Positions 7,804 to 16,491 of a DNA stretch of 47,325 nucleotides are shown in pieces (the stretch's first letter is position 1; every line of letters begins with the position of its first letter). The stretch spans positions 1 through 47,325 of the forward strand of contig SHVW01000007.1 of the NCBI GenBank assembly GCA_009694085.1, read 5' to 3'. The notes beneath the pieces were generated by a model, which ran no database searches, had not been told where the DNA came from, and saw only the letters and a list, made by a program, of their open reading frames with translations. The stretch is from Alphaproteobacteria bacterium. GTDB taxonomy: Bacteria > Pseudomonadota > Alphaproteobacteria > SHVW01. The position numbers were made by a program, and so were the translations under genes.

Positions 7804-8616
7804 TCAAACTCCGCCCAGCATCTTCCAGAACTCGTCGTTCAGCTCGCGCATGACGTCGTTGTGTCGCACTTCCAGGCAGTAGCGCAGGGTCACGCGCAGG
7901 CTGGTATCGACGGTGCGGTTGCAGGCGTTGAACATACTGCGTGCCTTTTCCACGCCGGCCGGCGTCACGCCGACGCGTGAGCGTGGGCCGATCACGCGTT
8001 CCCACAGTACGCGACGCAACGCGTCCGGAATATCGCCGCGCTCGGGCAGGGTGTTGATCATGTCGGCAGTCAGCCGCGCGGCATCGGCCCGCTCCTCGGC
8101 GCGCTCGAACACGCTTTCGGCCACGGCGCGATGGGCGCCGGTGGCGAGCGCGCGATTGTCCAGCGCCACCGCAACCTTCTCTTCCACCGGCAGCACGGCG
8201 GCGCGCTCGGCCACTTCGACCGCGAGCTGCATGGCGCCATAGGCGGCGACCGCTTCCGGCTTGAGCACAATCTTGAGCGCGTTGAAGCCGAGATGGCTGA
8301 AGATCGACATGGTCTCGGTCGAATCGAGCCGCCGGGTCTTGCCCGAAGCATCGGTTGCGGTCAGCACCACATCGCCCGCCCGGTTGGCGCGGTAGGCCGT
8401 GCCGTGATCGGGCGGCAGCACCTTTTCCTCCAGGCAGAAGGCGCCGAGGAAGGCGGTACAGCGGCCGTCGGTGCAGGTGACCGGCACGGGCTCGCGCGTG
8501 GCGACCACACCGAGCGTCTGGGGACCTTCATGGCGGGGTGGGATGGCAAGGGTCTGGGCGGCGGCGGTCTGGGCCGCAAGGCCAAGAAGCGCGGCGAGCA
8601 CGAGGCGCTGGAACAT
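7804..8616 (-). CDS. Secreted protein of unknown function, first gene of the metal-transporter unit
   Basis: A 270-aa protein with a clear signal peptide (MFQRLVLAALLGLAAQTAAAQ). I do not recognise the family. The mature N-terminus has a short Cys-rich patch (TCTDGRC…FC), and two more Cys lie near the C-terminus (FNACNR, LRYCLE), compatible with disulfides in the periplasm. The middle and C-terminal parts are predominantly helical and charged (EERADAARLTADM, RELNDEFWKMLGGV). It is 22 nt upstream of the DUF1007 gene and on the same strand, so it likely forms a three-gene unit with DUF1007 and NicO. It could be a periplasmic metal-binding or stress protein; this rests on neighbourhood only. Confidence 0.65.
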   Translation of the reverse strand: MFQRLVLAALLGLAAQTAAAQTLAIPPRHEGPQTLGVVATREPVPVTCTDGRCTAFLGAFCLEEKVLPPDHGTAYRANRAGDVVLTATDASGKTRRLDSTETMSIFSHLGFNALKIVLKPEAVAAYGAMQLAVEVAERAAVLPVEEKVAVALDNRALATGAHRAVAESVFERAEERADAARLTADMINTLPERGDIPDALRRVLWERVIGPRSRVGVTPAGVEKARSMFNACNRTVDTSLRVTLRYCLEVRHNDVMRELNDEFWKMLGGV

Positions 8617-8807
8617 GTGTCGGACTCCCTCTTTTCCACCCCAGGGGAGGCAGAATGCTTAAGAGGAATCATGGCACTAGAGCGCGGCGGGGTCAATGGA
8701 AGCGCGCCCATGGCGCAAACCCTACTGCCCCTGTCGCACCCTCGCTAGAATGGGGGCGGATCGGCCGGGATAGTCGGGCGAATTAGTGCGCGGGGAGGGT
8801 TGCGGTC

Positions 8808-10373
8808 ATGTCCGATGCAGCGAGCGATACCGGTTTGGCCGAGGGCGGCCGGCGCGGGCGGGGCGGTTCTTCGGCCCGGCGCGCCAAGCGCGAGCATCCC
8901 AAGGCGGTGCAGCTCCCCTATATCTCGCGCTCGATCCCGGTCATGGACGTGCTGGGCACGGAGGGGTTGGAGATCCTCGAGCACAATGCCGACACCATCC
9001 TCCATGAAATCGGCATCGAGTTTCGCGGCGACGAGGAAGCGCTTAGCCTCTGGCGCGCGGCCGGCGCCGACGTCAAGGGCGAGCGCGTGCATTTCCCACG
9101 CGGGCTGTGCCGGCAGATCATTCAGAAGTCGGCGCCGCGCGAATTCACCCAGCACGCGCGCAATCCTGGGCGCAACGTCGTCATCGGCGGCAAGACCACC
9201 GTGTTTGCGCCGGTCTATGGCCCGCCCTTCATCCGCAATCTGGACGAGGGGCGGCGCTACGCCACGATCGAGGATTTTCGCAATTTCGTGAAGCTCGCCT
9301 ATATGGCGCCGGCGATCCACCATTCCGGCGGTACCGTGTGCGAGCCCGTCGACTTGCCCGTCAACAAACGGCATCTCGACATGGTCTATGCCCACATGAA
9401 GTTCTCGGACAAGCCGTTCATGGGCTCGGTCACCCACCCGCTGCGCGCGGCCGACACGGTCGCCATGGCGGAAATCCTGTTCGGCGCCGACTTCGTCGAC
9501 CGGAACTGCGTGATCGCCAGCCTGATCAACGCCAACTCGCCCATGGTGTGGGACCAAACCATGCTGGGCGCGCTCAAATGCTACGCCAAGGCGAACCAGG
9601 CGACCGTCATCTCGCCCTTCATCCTGGCCGGCGCCATGAGCCCCGTGACCGTGGCGGGCACGCTGGCCCAGCTTTTCGCCGAGGCGCTCACGGGCATGGC
9701 ATTTGCCCAGCTCTGCCGGCCCGGCGCGCCCGTCATCTTCGGCACCTTCGCCAGCTCGATCTCCATGCAATCCGGCGCGCCCACCTTCGGCACGCCCGAG
9801 CCGACCCTGGTGCTATTCGCCGCCGCCCAGCTTGCCCGGCGCCTCGGCGTGCCCTTTCGCTCCGGCGGCGCGCTGTGCGGCTCCAAGGTCGCCGACGCCC
9901 AGGCCGCCTATGAAAGCGCCAACACCCTGCTGCCCACGCTGTTGGCCGGCACCAATTTCGTGCTCCACGCGGCGGGCTGGCTCGAAGGCGGGCTTTCCTC
10001 GGGCTACGAGAAATTCGTCATGGATTGCGACCAGCTCGGCATGATGCAGGTGCTGGCCGGCGGCGTCGATTTGACCGAGAACGGTCAGGCCTTGAGCGCT
10101 ATTCGCGAAGTCGGCCCGGGCAAACACTACCTCGGCTGCGACCACACCCAAGCCAATTTCGAAACCGCCTTCTATCGCTCTTCCATCGCCGACAACAACA
10201 GCTACGAGCAATGGCTGGCCGAGGGCAGCCAGGACGCCGCTCAACGCGCCAACAAGATCTGGAAGCAGATGTTGAAGGAATACGAAGCGCCGGAACTCGA
10301 TCCGGGGCGCGATGAGGCGCTGAAGGAATACATCGCGAAGAAGAAGGCGAGCTTTCCCGATTCGAACGTGTAG
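8808..10373 (+). CDS. Trimethylamine methyltransferase (MttB) superfamily protein, non-pyrrolysine
   Basis: A 521-aa protein with an MttB-type TIM-barrel. The N-terminus is basic and disordered (RRGRGGSSARRAKREH), then homology begins at LGTEGLEILEHNADTILHEIG, a standard MttB opening. Further matches are HHSGGTVCEPVD, KPFMGSVTHP and the Gly-rich FRSGGALCGSKVADAQAAYES. The frame has no internal TAG, so it is not a pyrrolysine enzyme; relatives of this type demethylate glycine betaine or other quaternary amines onto a corrinoid protein. No corrinoid-protein gene is in the window, which leaves the acceptor open. GGGGAGGG is placed about 8 nt before the ATG. The downstream TRAP transporter, about 110 nt away on the same strand, may import the substrate. 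Confidence 0.82.
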   Translation: MSDAASDTGLAEGGRRGRGGSSARRAKREHPKAVQLPYISRSIPVMDVLGTEGLEILEHNADTILHEIGIEFRGDEEALSLWRAAGADVKGERVHFPRGLCRQIIQKSAPREFTQHARNPGRNVVIGGKTTVFAPVYGPPFIRNLDEGRRYATIEDFRNFVKLAYMAPAIHHSGGTVCEPVDLPVNKRHLDMVYAHMKFSDKPFMGSVTHPLRAADTVAMAEILFGADFVDRNCVIASLINANSPMVWDQTMLGALKCYAKANQATVISPFILAGAMSPVTVAGTLAQLFAEALTGMAFAQLCRPGAPVIFGTFASSISMQSGAPTFGTPEPTLVLFAAAQLARRLGVPFRSGGALCGSKVADAQAAYESANTLLPTLLAGTNFVLHAAGWLEGGLSSGYEKFVMDCDQLGMMQVLAGGVDLTENGQALSAIREVGPGKHYLGCDHTQANFETAFYRSSIADNNSYEQWLAEGSQDAAQRANKIWKQMLKEYEAPELDPGRDEALKEYIAKKKASFPDSNV

Positions 10374-10484
10374 GCATTCCGCCGCTGACTGTGCCGAGTA
10401 TATTCCCTCCAGACATGGTGATCTGTATGATTGGGGAAAATGACCGGCGCGAAAGATGGCGCTTACGGACACCAGGGGGAGGAC

Positions 10485-11549
10485 ATGCTCATGATATCCG
10501 CATCGATCCGTGCCGTCGCCATGGCGAGTGTAGTCATGGCCCTTGCCTCTGGCTCCGTCCAGGCTCAGCAAACGGCGCAAGCGCCGATCGAGATGAAGCT
10601 GGCCTATTTCGTGGGCGACCAGCACGCCATGTCGCAATGGCTGATCCGGTGGTCCGAGCAACTTGAAAAGGGCTCGGGCGGGCGCATCGCGGTCAAGCGC
10701 TTCCCCAGCGCTCAGATGGGCCCCACGCCCCAGCACTACGATTTCGCCCGCACCGGCCAGGCCGATGTGTCCTGGTTCCTCCATGGTGGCACGCCCGGTC
10801 GCTTCCCGCTGACCGAGCTGATCAACCTGCCCTTCATGGTGGGCAGTGCCGAGATCGGCACCAAGGTGCTGAACGACCCGGAGCTGCGCGCCAAGCATTT
10901 GGATGCCGAGCACAAGGGCATCAAGGTTCTGATGCTGCTGACCCATCAGCCTGGCGGTCCCCACACCACCAAGAAGCCGATCCGCACGCTGGAGGATTTC
11001 AAGGGGCTGCGCCTGCGCTTCGCCTCGCCAACCGTGCGCGATCTCGTGCAGGGGCTCGGTGCCACGCCGGTCGGCGTGCCGCCGACCGAAATGGCCGAGC
11101 AGCTTCAGAAGGGCACGCTCGATGGCGTGTTCATCGATTACGGCGGCGCCGGCATCGCCTTCAAGCTCGGCGGCATCCTGAAATACTCGACCGAACTCTA
11201 CGCCTATGTCACCAGCTTCGGCGTCGGCATGAACGAGGCGTTCTGGGACAAGTTGTCGCCCGATCTGAAGAAGTTGGTGATCGACACCATGACCGGCAAG
11301 GACAAAGAGGTTGGCGAGGCCTGGGACGCGCTCGACGTGCCGGGCAAGAAGGCGCTGATCGATGGTGGCGGCGAGGCGATCAAGCTCTCGGCCGCGGACC
11401 AGGCGAAGGTGCGCGCGATCGGCGCCGAGGTATCCGAAGCCAAGGTCAAAGAGCTCGAGGGCAAGGGCATGCCGGGCCGTGCTGTATATGACATGATGCG
11501 CGGGTTGGCCAATAAGCACGCCTCGACCTCGAAGAACTTCTGGAACTGA
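10485..11549 (+). CDS. TRAP transporter periplasmic substrate-binding protein (DctP family)
   Basis: About 354 aa with an N-terminal signal peptide (ISASIRAVAMASVVMALASGSVQAQ), then a DctP-type binding fold: IEMKLAYFVGDQHAMSQ, LEKGSGGRIAVKRFPSAQMG, and the conserved FKGLRLRFASPTVRDLV with the Arg that usually pairs with a substrate carboxylate. The track start at 10431 is too early. AGGGGGAGG immediately precedes two ATGs (10485 and 10491); 10491 has the better 8-nt spacing, and both keep the signal peptide. It is the first gene of a P-Q-M set. The substrate is unknown; a carboxylated, perhaps betaine-like compound would fit the MttB gene upstream. Confidence 0.88.
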   Translation: MLMISASIRAVAMASVVMALASGSVQAQQTAQAPIEMKLAYFVGDQHAMSQWLIRWSEQLEKGSGGRIAVKRFPSAQMGPTPQHYDFARTGQADVSWFLHGGTPGRFPLTELINLPFMVGSAEIGTKVLNDPELRAKHLDAEHKGIKVLMLLTHQPGGPHTTKKPIRTLEDFKGLRLRFASPTVRDLVQGLGATPVGVPPTEMAEQLQKGTLDGVFIDYGGAGIAFKLGGILKYSTELYAYVTSFGVGMNEAFWDKLSPDLKKLVIDTMTGKDKEVGEAWDALDVPGKKALIDGGGEAIKLSAADQAKVRAIGAEVSEAKVKELEGKGMPGRAVYDMMRGLANKHASTSKNFWN

Positions 11550-11580
11550 GCCACCGGTTTCAATCGTCGCGGACGGCAGC

Positions 11581-12048
11581 ATGACCGCCTGGCGTTCGCT
11601 TGCGGTCAAGCTGTGCGGCACGCTGGCCGGCGTCTCGCTCGTGGCCATGATGCTGCTGACCGTTACCGATGTGATACTGCGCGCCGCAATCAATCGGCCG
11701 ATCCGCGGCACGTTCGAACTGGTCGAGTTGCTGCTGGCCTGCACCTTCTTTCTGGCCTTGCCGGCAGCGTTTCTGCGCGGTGACCATATCGTGGTCGACG
11801 TCATCGACACCTTAGCGCCGCGCCGCGTCGCTCTGCTCAAGCGCGTGGCCGAGGCGATAGCCGTCGTCGTCATCGCCGCGATGGCGTGGCAGGGCTGGTT
11901 GGCCGCGCGCGATACGCTCGTGTTCAACGACGTCACCTCGGATTTGGAGATACCGCGCATCCTGTACTGGATCCCGGTGCTCGCCGGAATGATCGGCGGC
12001 GGTATCGCGGCTGCAATCATGGCCGTCCGTCCGGCCAACCAGCGATGA
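11581..12048 (+). CDS. TRAP transporter small permease (DctQ family)
   Basis: A 155-aa integral membrane protein with four predicted helices, the usual DctQ size. The second helix region contains the family pattern ADVILRAAINRPIRGTFELVELLLA-like (here TDVILRAAINRPIRGTFE), followed by RGDHIVVDVI. It starts 31 nt after the binding-protein gene, and its TGA overlaps the ATG of the large permease by 4 nt, showing an operon with translational coupling. It acts with DctM in sodium-driven uptake. Confidence 0.87.
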   Translation: MTAWRSLAVKLCGTLAGVSLVAMMLLTVTDVILRAAINRPIRGTFELVELLLACTFFLALPAAFLRGDHIVVDVIDTLAPRRVALLKRVAEAIAVVVIAAMAWQGWLAARDTLVFNDVTSDLEIPRILYWIPVLAGMIGGGIAAAIMAVRPANQR

Positions 12049-13349
12049 GCGTGGCCGCGATCGGCATTCTGGGCGTCGTCCTGCTGCTCGTCCTCATCTT
12101 CGCACGCGTGCCCATCGCCATTGCGCTCGCCGCCAGCGGCTTGCTCGGTTATGCCGCGCTCGACGGTTGGCCGACCGCGCTCAAGATGTTCGGTACCGTG
12201 CCGTTTCAATTGGCCAGCGCCTATTCCCTTTCTGTGGTGCCGCTGTTCATCCTGATGGGGGCGGTGGCCGCCCGTGCCAACATGGCGACCGAGCTATTCC
12301 AGGCTGCGAACGCCGTGTTTTCCGGCATGCGCGGCGCGCTCGCCAATGCCACCATCGGCGCCTGCGCGCTGTTCGGCGCGATCTGCGGCTCGTCGATCGC
12401 GACCGCGGCGACATTCTCCCGGGTTGCCATTCCCGAAATGCGGCGCCATGGCTACGACCCGGCCTTTGCCGCTGGCGCGGTGGCCTCGGCCGGAACCCTC
12501 GACGTGCTGATCCCGCCATCGGTGCTGCTGGCGATCTACGCCATCGTCGCCGAGCAGTCGCTGCCGAAACTCTATGCGGCGGCGTTTATTCCTGGATTCG
12601 TGCTCGCCGGGCTTTATGTGCTCGCCGTTTTCGCCGTGGCGTGGCGGCGACCGCAATGGGTGCCTAAGGTCGCGGCCATGCAGCTCGGCCAAAGGCTGCG
12701 CGCGGCGGTCGGCATGTGGAAGCTGGGCGTACTTTTCATCTTCGCCGTGTTCGGCATCTATCTCGGCTGGTTCTCGCCGACCGAGGCGGCGGCGGTGGCC
12801 GCCTTCGTCGCCATCGTCATCGCCTTCGGCACCGGCGCCATGGGTTGGCGCGGGTTGGTAGAAGCGATTTTCGAGACCGTCCAAACCACGGCATCTCTGT
12901 TTTTCATCGTGGCCGGCGCCTTCATCTTCTCCCGCTTCATCGTGCTGACCCGGGTTCCCACCGAATTGGCCAATTGGGCGGAGCACATGGCCCTGGCGCC
13001 GGTGTGGATATTGCTCGGGGTGGCCGCACTCTATGTCCTGCTCGGCACTTTCCTCGATGAAGTCAGCACCATTCTGATCACGGTACCGGTGACGCTGCCG
13101 CTCATCCTCGGTATCGGCTATGACGGCATCTGGTTCGGCATCTTCGTCACCGTGATGTGCACGATCGGGCTGATCAGCCCACCCACGGGCATGACCGTCT
13201 TCGTCATCCAGGCCCAGCATCCGGATATTCCCGTGGCGCGCATCTATCGTGGCACCCTGCCGTTTCTGGCCGCCGATTTCGTGCTGGTCGGTATCTTGAT
13301 TCAATGGCCCGCCCTGGTGTCGTGGCTGCCGCGGGTGTTGGGGATGTGA
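12045..13349 (+). CDS. TRAP transporter large permease (DctM family)
   Basis: A 434-aa inner-membrane permease with about 12 hydrophobic segments. Diagnostic stretches are SVVPLFILMGAVAARANMATELF, ICGSSIATAATFSRVAIPEM, the GTLDVLIPPSVLLAIYA hairpin and GLISPPTGMTVFVIQ. The track begins this frame at 11886 inside dctQ; the correct start is the ATG at 12045, overlapping the dctQ stop by 4 nt, which gives the normal family length. It completes a three-part importer. No regulator gene is present nearby. Confidence 0.9.
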   Translation: MSVAAIGILGVVLLLVLIFARVPIAIALAASGLLGYAALDGWPTALKMFGTVPFQLASAYSLSVVPLFILMGAVAARANMATELFQAANAVFSGMRGALANATIGACALFGAICGSSIATAATFSRVAIPEMRRHGYDPAFAAGAVASAGTLDVLIPPSVLLAIYAIVAEQSLPKLYAAAFIPGFVLAGLYVLAVFAVAWRRPQWVPKVAAMQLGQRLRAAVGMWKLGVLFIFAVFGIYLGWFSPTEAAAVAAFVAIVIAFGTGAMGWRGLVEAIFETVQTTASLFFIVAGAFIFSRFIVLTRVPTELANWAEHMALAPVWILLGVAALYVLLGTFLDEVSTILITVPVTLPLILGIGYDGIWFGIFVTVMCTIGLISPPTGMTVFVIQAQHPDIPVARIYRGTLPFLAADFVLVGILIQWPALVSWLPRVLGM

Positions 13350-13390
13350 GGCTTCGGCTACTCGGTCGGACCTGCGGCAATGTGCATTGC

Positions 13391-13419
13391 TTGATTTGGT
13401 AAGGAAATTTCCTTACATT
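13391..13419 (+). promoter_or_regulatory. prlF-yhaV promoter with an embedded palindromic operator
   Basis: TTGATT (13391-13396) and TACATT (13414-13419) are spaced by exactly 17 nt, a good sigma70-type promoter. An 18-nt perfect palindrome, GTAAGGAAATTTCCTTAC (13399-13416), fills the spacer and enters the -10 box. A dimeric protein bound there would block RNA polymerase. PrlF antitoxins with an AbrB-type domain are known to autoregulate, so PrlF or the PrlF-YhaV complex is the likely ligand. The palindrome and spacing are seen directly; the ligand is inferred. Confidence 0.7.
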
Positions 13420-13443
13420 TACTCAGGCGATGTGGAGGTTGAT

Positions 13444-13767
13444 ATGGCGTCCGTCATTGAGGCAAGCAGCACCATAACGATCAAGGGCCAGACCACCGTG
13501 CCCAAATCGGTGCGTCAGGCGCTCGGCGTCGCTCGCGGCGGCAAGATCGCCTATCGTATCGAAGAGGGCCGCGTGAGCGTCCACAATCCCATGAGCGAGC
13601 AACGCGACCCCGCCTTGACTGCTTTCCTCAACCTGATCCGCAAGGATATCGCTGCCGGTCGCGGGGTGCGCGACATGCCTGCCGGGCTTGCGGTCGTCCT
13701 GCGGAAGACGGCCCGCCAAGTTCCGGTCGATCTAAACGCGCCGTTGGAGGGCGACGTGGCGCTCTGA
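13444..13767 (+). CDS. prlF: PrlF/SohA-type antitoxin (AbrB-like DNA-binding domain)
   Basis: A 107-aa protein. Residues 4-50 (EASSTITIKGQTTVPKSVR…GGKIAYRIEEG) form an AbrB/SpoVT swapped-hairpin domain, the DNA-binding part of PrlF antitoxins. The C-terminal half is the likely toxin-neutralising region. The track start at 13387 is inside the promoter; GGAGG lies 5 nt before the ATG at 13444. It is followed after 17 nt by the YhaV toxin gene, the order known for this type II system. It is expected to bind YhaV and repress its own promoter through the palindrome upstream. Confidence 0.88.
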   Translation: MASVIEASSTITIKGQTTVPKSVRQALGVARGGKIAYRIEEGRVSVHNPMSEQRDPALTAFLNLIRKDIAAGRGVRDMPAGLAVVLRKTARQVPVDLNAPLEGDVAL

Positions 13768-13784
13768 TCGCACCGCGATCGCCG

Positions 13785-14273
13785 ATGCTCGTCAACGGCT
13801 GGACGCTGCTATTCCACGACGCCATCATTGGCCAGATCGAGATTCTGGCTGCCGCGACCCGGCGCGCGCGCAAGGCGGCTCCGCAGCGATATCGCACAAA
13901 TGCCAATGTCAAACTGTTGGCGGCTCTCGCCAAACTCATCCTGGAGGATATCCCGGGCGATCCGGGCCGGCCTGAGTACCGCCAGGGCAATACCCTCGGC
14001 CCTGGTTGCCGGCACTGGTTTCGCGCCAAGTTCTTCGGACGGTTTCGCTTATTTTTCCGGTATGACAGCCGCGCGCACCTGATCGTGTTCGCTTGGGTCA
14101 ATGACGAGCATTCCTTGCGTCAACACGGCGGTCGCAGCGATCCCTACGCGCTGTTTCGGCGCATGCTCGACTCCGGCAATCCGCCCGATGATTGGCAAGC
14201 TCTGGTGCAACGCTCCCGTCGTTTGCCGAGGGATGCCCTGGGGCCGGCGGATTTCTCCGTCGAAAAGGATTGA
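13785..14273 (+). CDS. yhaV: YhaV-family ribonuclease toxin
   Basis: A 162-aa basic protein with the layout of E. coli YhaV (154 aa), a RelE-superfamily endoribonuclease that cuts mRNA. Shared patterns recalled from the E. coli protein include VNGWTLLFHDAI near the start, KLLAALAKLI, GNTLGPGCRHWFRAKF, RFRLFFRYDS and FAWVNDEHSLR…DPYALFRRML. The full length and the conserved Arg/His-bearing stretches suggest an active toxin. It lies 17 nt downstream of prlF and shares its promoter. Confidence 0.88.
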   Translation: MLVNGWTLLFHDAIIGQIEILAAATRRARKAAPQRYRTNANVKLLAALAKLILEDIPGDPGRPEYRQGNTLGPGCRHWFRAKFFGRFRLFFRYDSRAHLIVFAWVNDEHSLRQHGGRSDPYALFRRMLDSGNPPDDWQALVQRSRRLPRDALGPADFSVEKD

Positions 14274-14352
14274 TGAGTTGGGAGTTCGGCTTGTCAGCGT
14301 CGAAGGCTGCGCTTAGTTTCAGCCCGAGCTTAGCATCACCGGGGAGCCCCCC

Positions 14353-16404
14353 TTGTCCGTCTGCCGCACCACCTACCAGGGCGATGAAGCGCTGGCCCGC
14401 CTGTTGAGCAAGGCTGGCGTCGCCAGCGACATCGCTGCTATTCGCTCATTGATCTCGGGAAACGTCGCCGCGCCTCAGACCGCTGCGAGCGAGCGGGATT
14501 GGCTGCGCCTGATAGCGCGGGCGCCGAGCCCGGCTCTGACAGCTCAACTCGTCGCGCTCCGCGATGAAATCGCAGCCGGCATGGCCGATCCCGAAAACCG
14601 GGCTACGCCTGGCGCGAGTGCCGAACGTTTGGCGCTGCTGCGCGCAGAGATGAAGCGGCGCGGCCTTGACGGATTTGTGTTGCCGCGCACCGACGAACAC
14701 CAGGGCGAATATCTGCCCAAACGCGCGCAGCGCGTTGCCTGGCTGACCGGCTTTGTCGGCTCGGCCGGCGTGGTCGTCGTGCTGGCCGACCGCGCCGCCA
14801 TCTTCGTGGACGGACGCTACACGCTTCAGGTGCGCAGCCAGGTCGACACCGCCCTCTACGACCCCCAACACCTGACCGAAACGCCGCCGGATCGCTGGCT
14901 CCAAGCCAATGCCGGCAGGGGCCAGCGCATCGGCTACGACCCCTGGCTGCACACGGTTGACGGCGTCGGCCGCCTACGCACGGCGTGCGAGCGCGCCGGG
15001 GCCGAGCTAGTCGCGCTCGACGGCAATCCGGTCGATGCGGTGTGGACGGCCCAGCCGCCGGCACCGCTCGCCCCGGTACGCGTGCAAGAGATCGCCCATG
15101 CCGGCGCCGGTGCTGCCGAAAAGCGCCGCGCCATCGCCGCCGGAATTGTCGCCGACGGCGCCGATGCGGTCGTGCTCAACGCGCCCGATTCGATTGCCTG
15201 GCTGCTCAACATCCGCGGCGGCGACGTGCCGCGTACGCCCTTCGCGCTCTCCTTCGCCGTGCTCGACCGCGACGGCGCGGTCGATCTGTTCATCGACCGG
15301 CGCAAACTATTGCCCGAGCTGTTCGATCATCTGGGTAATCAGGTGGCCGTGCGCCAGCCCGACGAGCTTGGTCCGGCCCTCGACGCGCTCGGCCGTGCCG
15401 GCCGGCGCGTGCGCGTCGATCCGGCCGCCGCGCCATCCTGGATCTTCGACCGCCTGACCAAGGCCGGCGCCGCCGTGCTGCGCGGCGAGGACCCGGTGCA
15501 ACTACCCAAGGCATGCAAGAACGCGGTCGAGCTGGCCGGTTGCCGCGCTGCCCATCTGCGTGACGGCGCGGCGCTCACCCGCTTCCTCGCCTGGCTCGCG
15601 CACGAGGCGCCCAAGGGCCGTCTAACCGAGATCGCGGCGGGCGAACGGCTCGCAGCGTTCCGCGCCGAGGCGGGCGATCTGCGCGATCTCAGTTTCGATA
15701 GCATCACCGGCGCCGGCCCCAACGGCGCCATTGTGCATTATCGGGCGACGCCCGAATCCAACCGGCCGATCCGGGTGGGCGAGCTGTTTCTGGTCGATTC
15801 CGGCGGGCAGTATCCGGACGGCACCACCGATGTGACGCGCACAATTGCCATCGGCGCACCCGGCGCGGAAGAGCGCGATCGCTTCACGCGCGTGCTCAAA
15901 GGCCATATCGCGCTGGCGACCGCGCGCTTCCCGGCGGGCACGTCGGGCTCGCAGCTCGATGCGCTGGCGCGCCTACCGCTGTGGCAGGCCGGGCTCGACT
16001 ACGACCACGGCACCGGCCACGGTGTCGGCAGCTATCTGAGCGTGCACGAAGGACCCCACCGCATTTCCAAAATCCCCAACACCGTGGCGCTCCGGCCGGG
16101 CATGATCGTGTCCAACGAGCCCGGCTATTACAAGACCGGCGCCTATGGTATCCGCATCGAAAACCTGGTCACGGTGGTCGAACTCTCCGGGATCGCGGGT
16201 GCCGAGCGTTCCATGCTGGGGTTCGACACCCTGACCCTAGCGCCGATCGATCGCAATCTGGTCGAGCCCGCCTTAATGACAGCGGCGGAGACAGCGTGGC
16301 TCGACGCCTATCACAAGCGCGTCCGTGACAATTTTGTGTCCCTCCTGGGGGTGAGGCGCGGGATTGGCTGGCTTGGGCGACCGCACCACTTGATTCGCCG
16401 ATAG
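14353..16404 (+). CDS. M24B Xaa-Pro aminopeptidase, C-terminal tail frameshifted
   Basis: A 683-aa metallopeptidase that removes N-terminal residues before proline. There are two creatinase-like N-terminal lobes (about 90-220 and 250-390) and a C-terminal pita-bread catalytic domain with the five metal ligands visible: LVDSGGQYPDGTTDVTRT (two Asp), HGTGHGVG (His), SNEPGYY (Glu) and RIENLV (Glu). The first ~85 residues are an extra segment; the start is a TTG and an ATG at the MADPENRA stretch is an alternative. After VRDNFVSLLG the frame runs into an atypical Arg-rich tail. Shifting one base at the five-G run (16347-16351) restores GEARDWLAWATAPLDSPIA to a stop at 16418, the usual ending of this family. 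The active site is upstream of the lesion, so some function may remain. Confidence 0.87.
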   Translation: MSVCRTTYQGDEALARLLSKAGVASDIAAIRSLISGNVAAPQTAASERDWLRLIARAPSPALTAQLVALRDEIAAGMADPENRATPGASAERLALLRAEMKRRGLDGFVLPRTDEHQGEYLPKRAQRVAWLTGFVGSAGVVVVLADRAAIFVDGRYTLQVRSQVDTALYDPQHLTETPPDRWLQANAGRGQRIGYDPWLHTVDGVGRLRTACERAGAELVALDGNPVDAVWTAQPPAPLAPVRVQEIAHAGAGAAEKRRAIAAGIVADGADAVVLNAPDSIAWLLNIRGGDVPRTPFALSFAVLDRDGAVDLFIDRRKLLPELFDHLGNQVAVRQPDELGPALDALGRAGRRVRVDPAAAPSWIFDRLTKAGAAVLRGEDPVQLPKACKNAVELAGCRAAHLRDGAALTRFLAWLAHEAPKGRLTEIAAGERLAAFRAEAGDLRDLSFDSITGAGPNGAIVHYRATPESNRPIRVGELFLVDSGGQYPDGTTDVTRTIAIGAPGAEERDRFTRVLKGHIALATARFPAGTSGSQLDALARLPLWQAGLDYDHGTGHGVGSYLSVHEGPHRISKIPNTVALRPGMIVSNEPGYYKTGAYGIRIENLVTVVELSGIAGAERSMLGFDTLTLAPIDRNLVEPALMTAAETAWLDAYHKRVRDNFVSLLGVRRGIGWLGRPHHLIRR

Positions 16405-16491
16405 CGCAAGCCTATTGAAAGCGCTGGCCATCTCGTCCATATTACAAGGGTCATCCTGCGCATGCGGGCTGCAAATAGGGAGGCTATGTCC

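Noticed and set aside
8808-10373. Pyrrolysine-containing MttB
   Set aside because: The frame has no in-frame TAG and is complete, and no pyl genes are present.
9813-12209. 798-aa minus-strand ORF across the MttB/TRAP region
   Set aside because: It spans three strong plus-strand genes and the spacer between them, and has the His/Arg-rich composition of a shadow frame.
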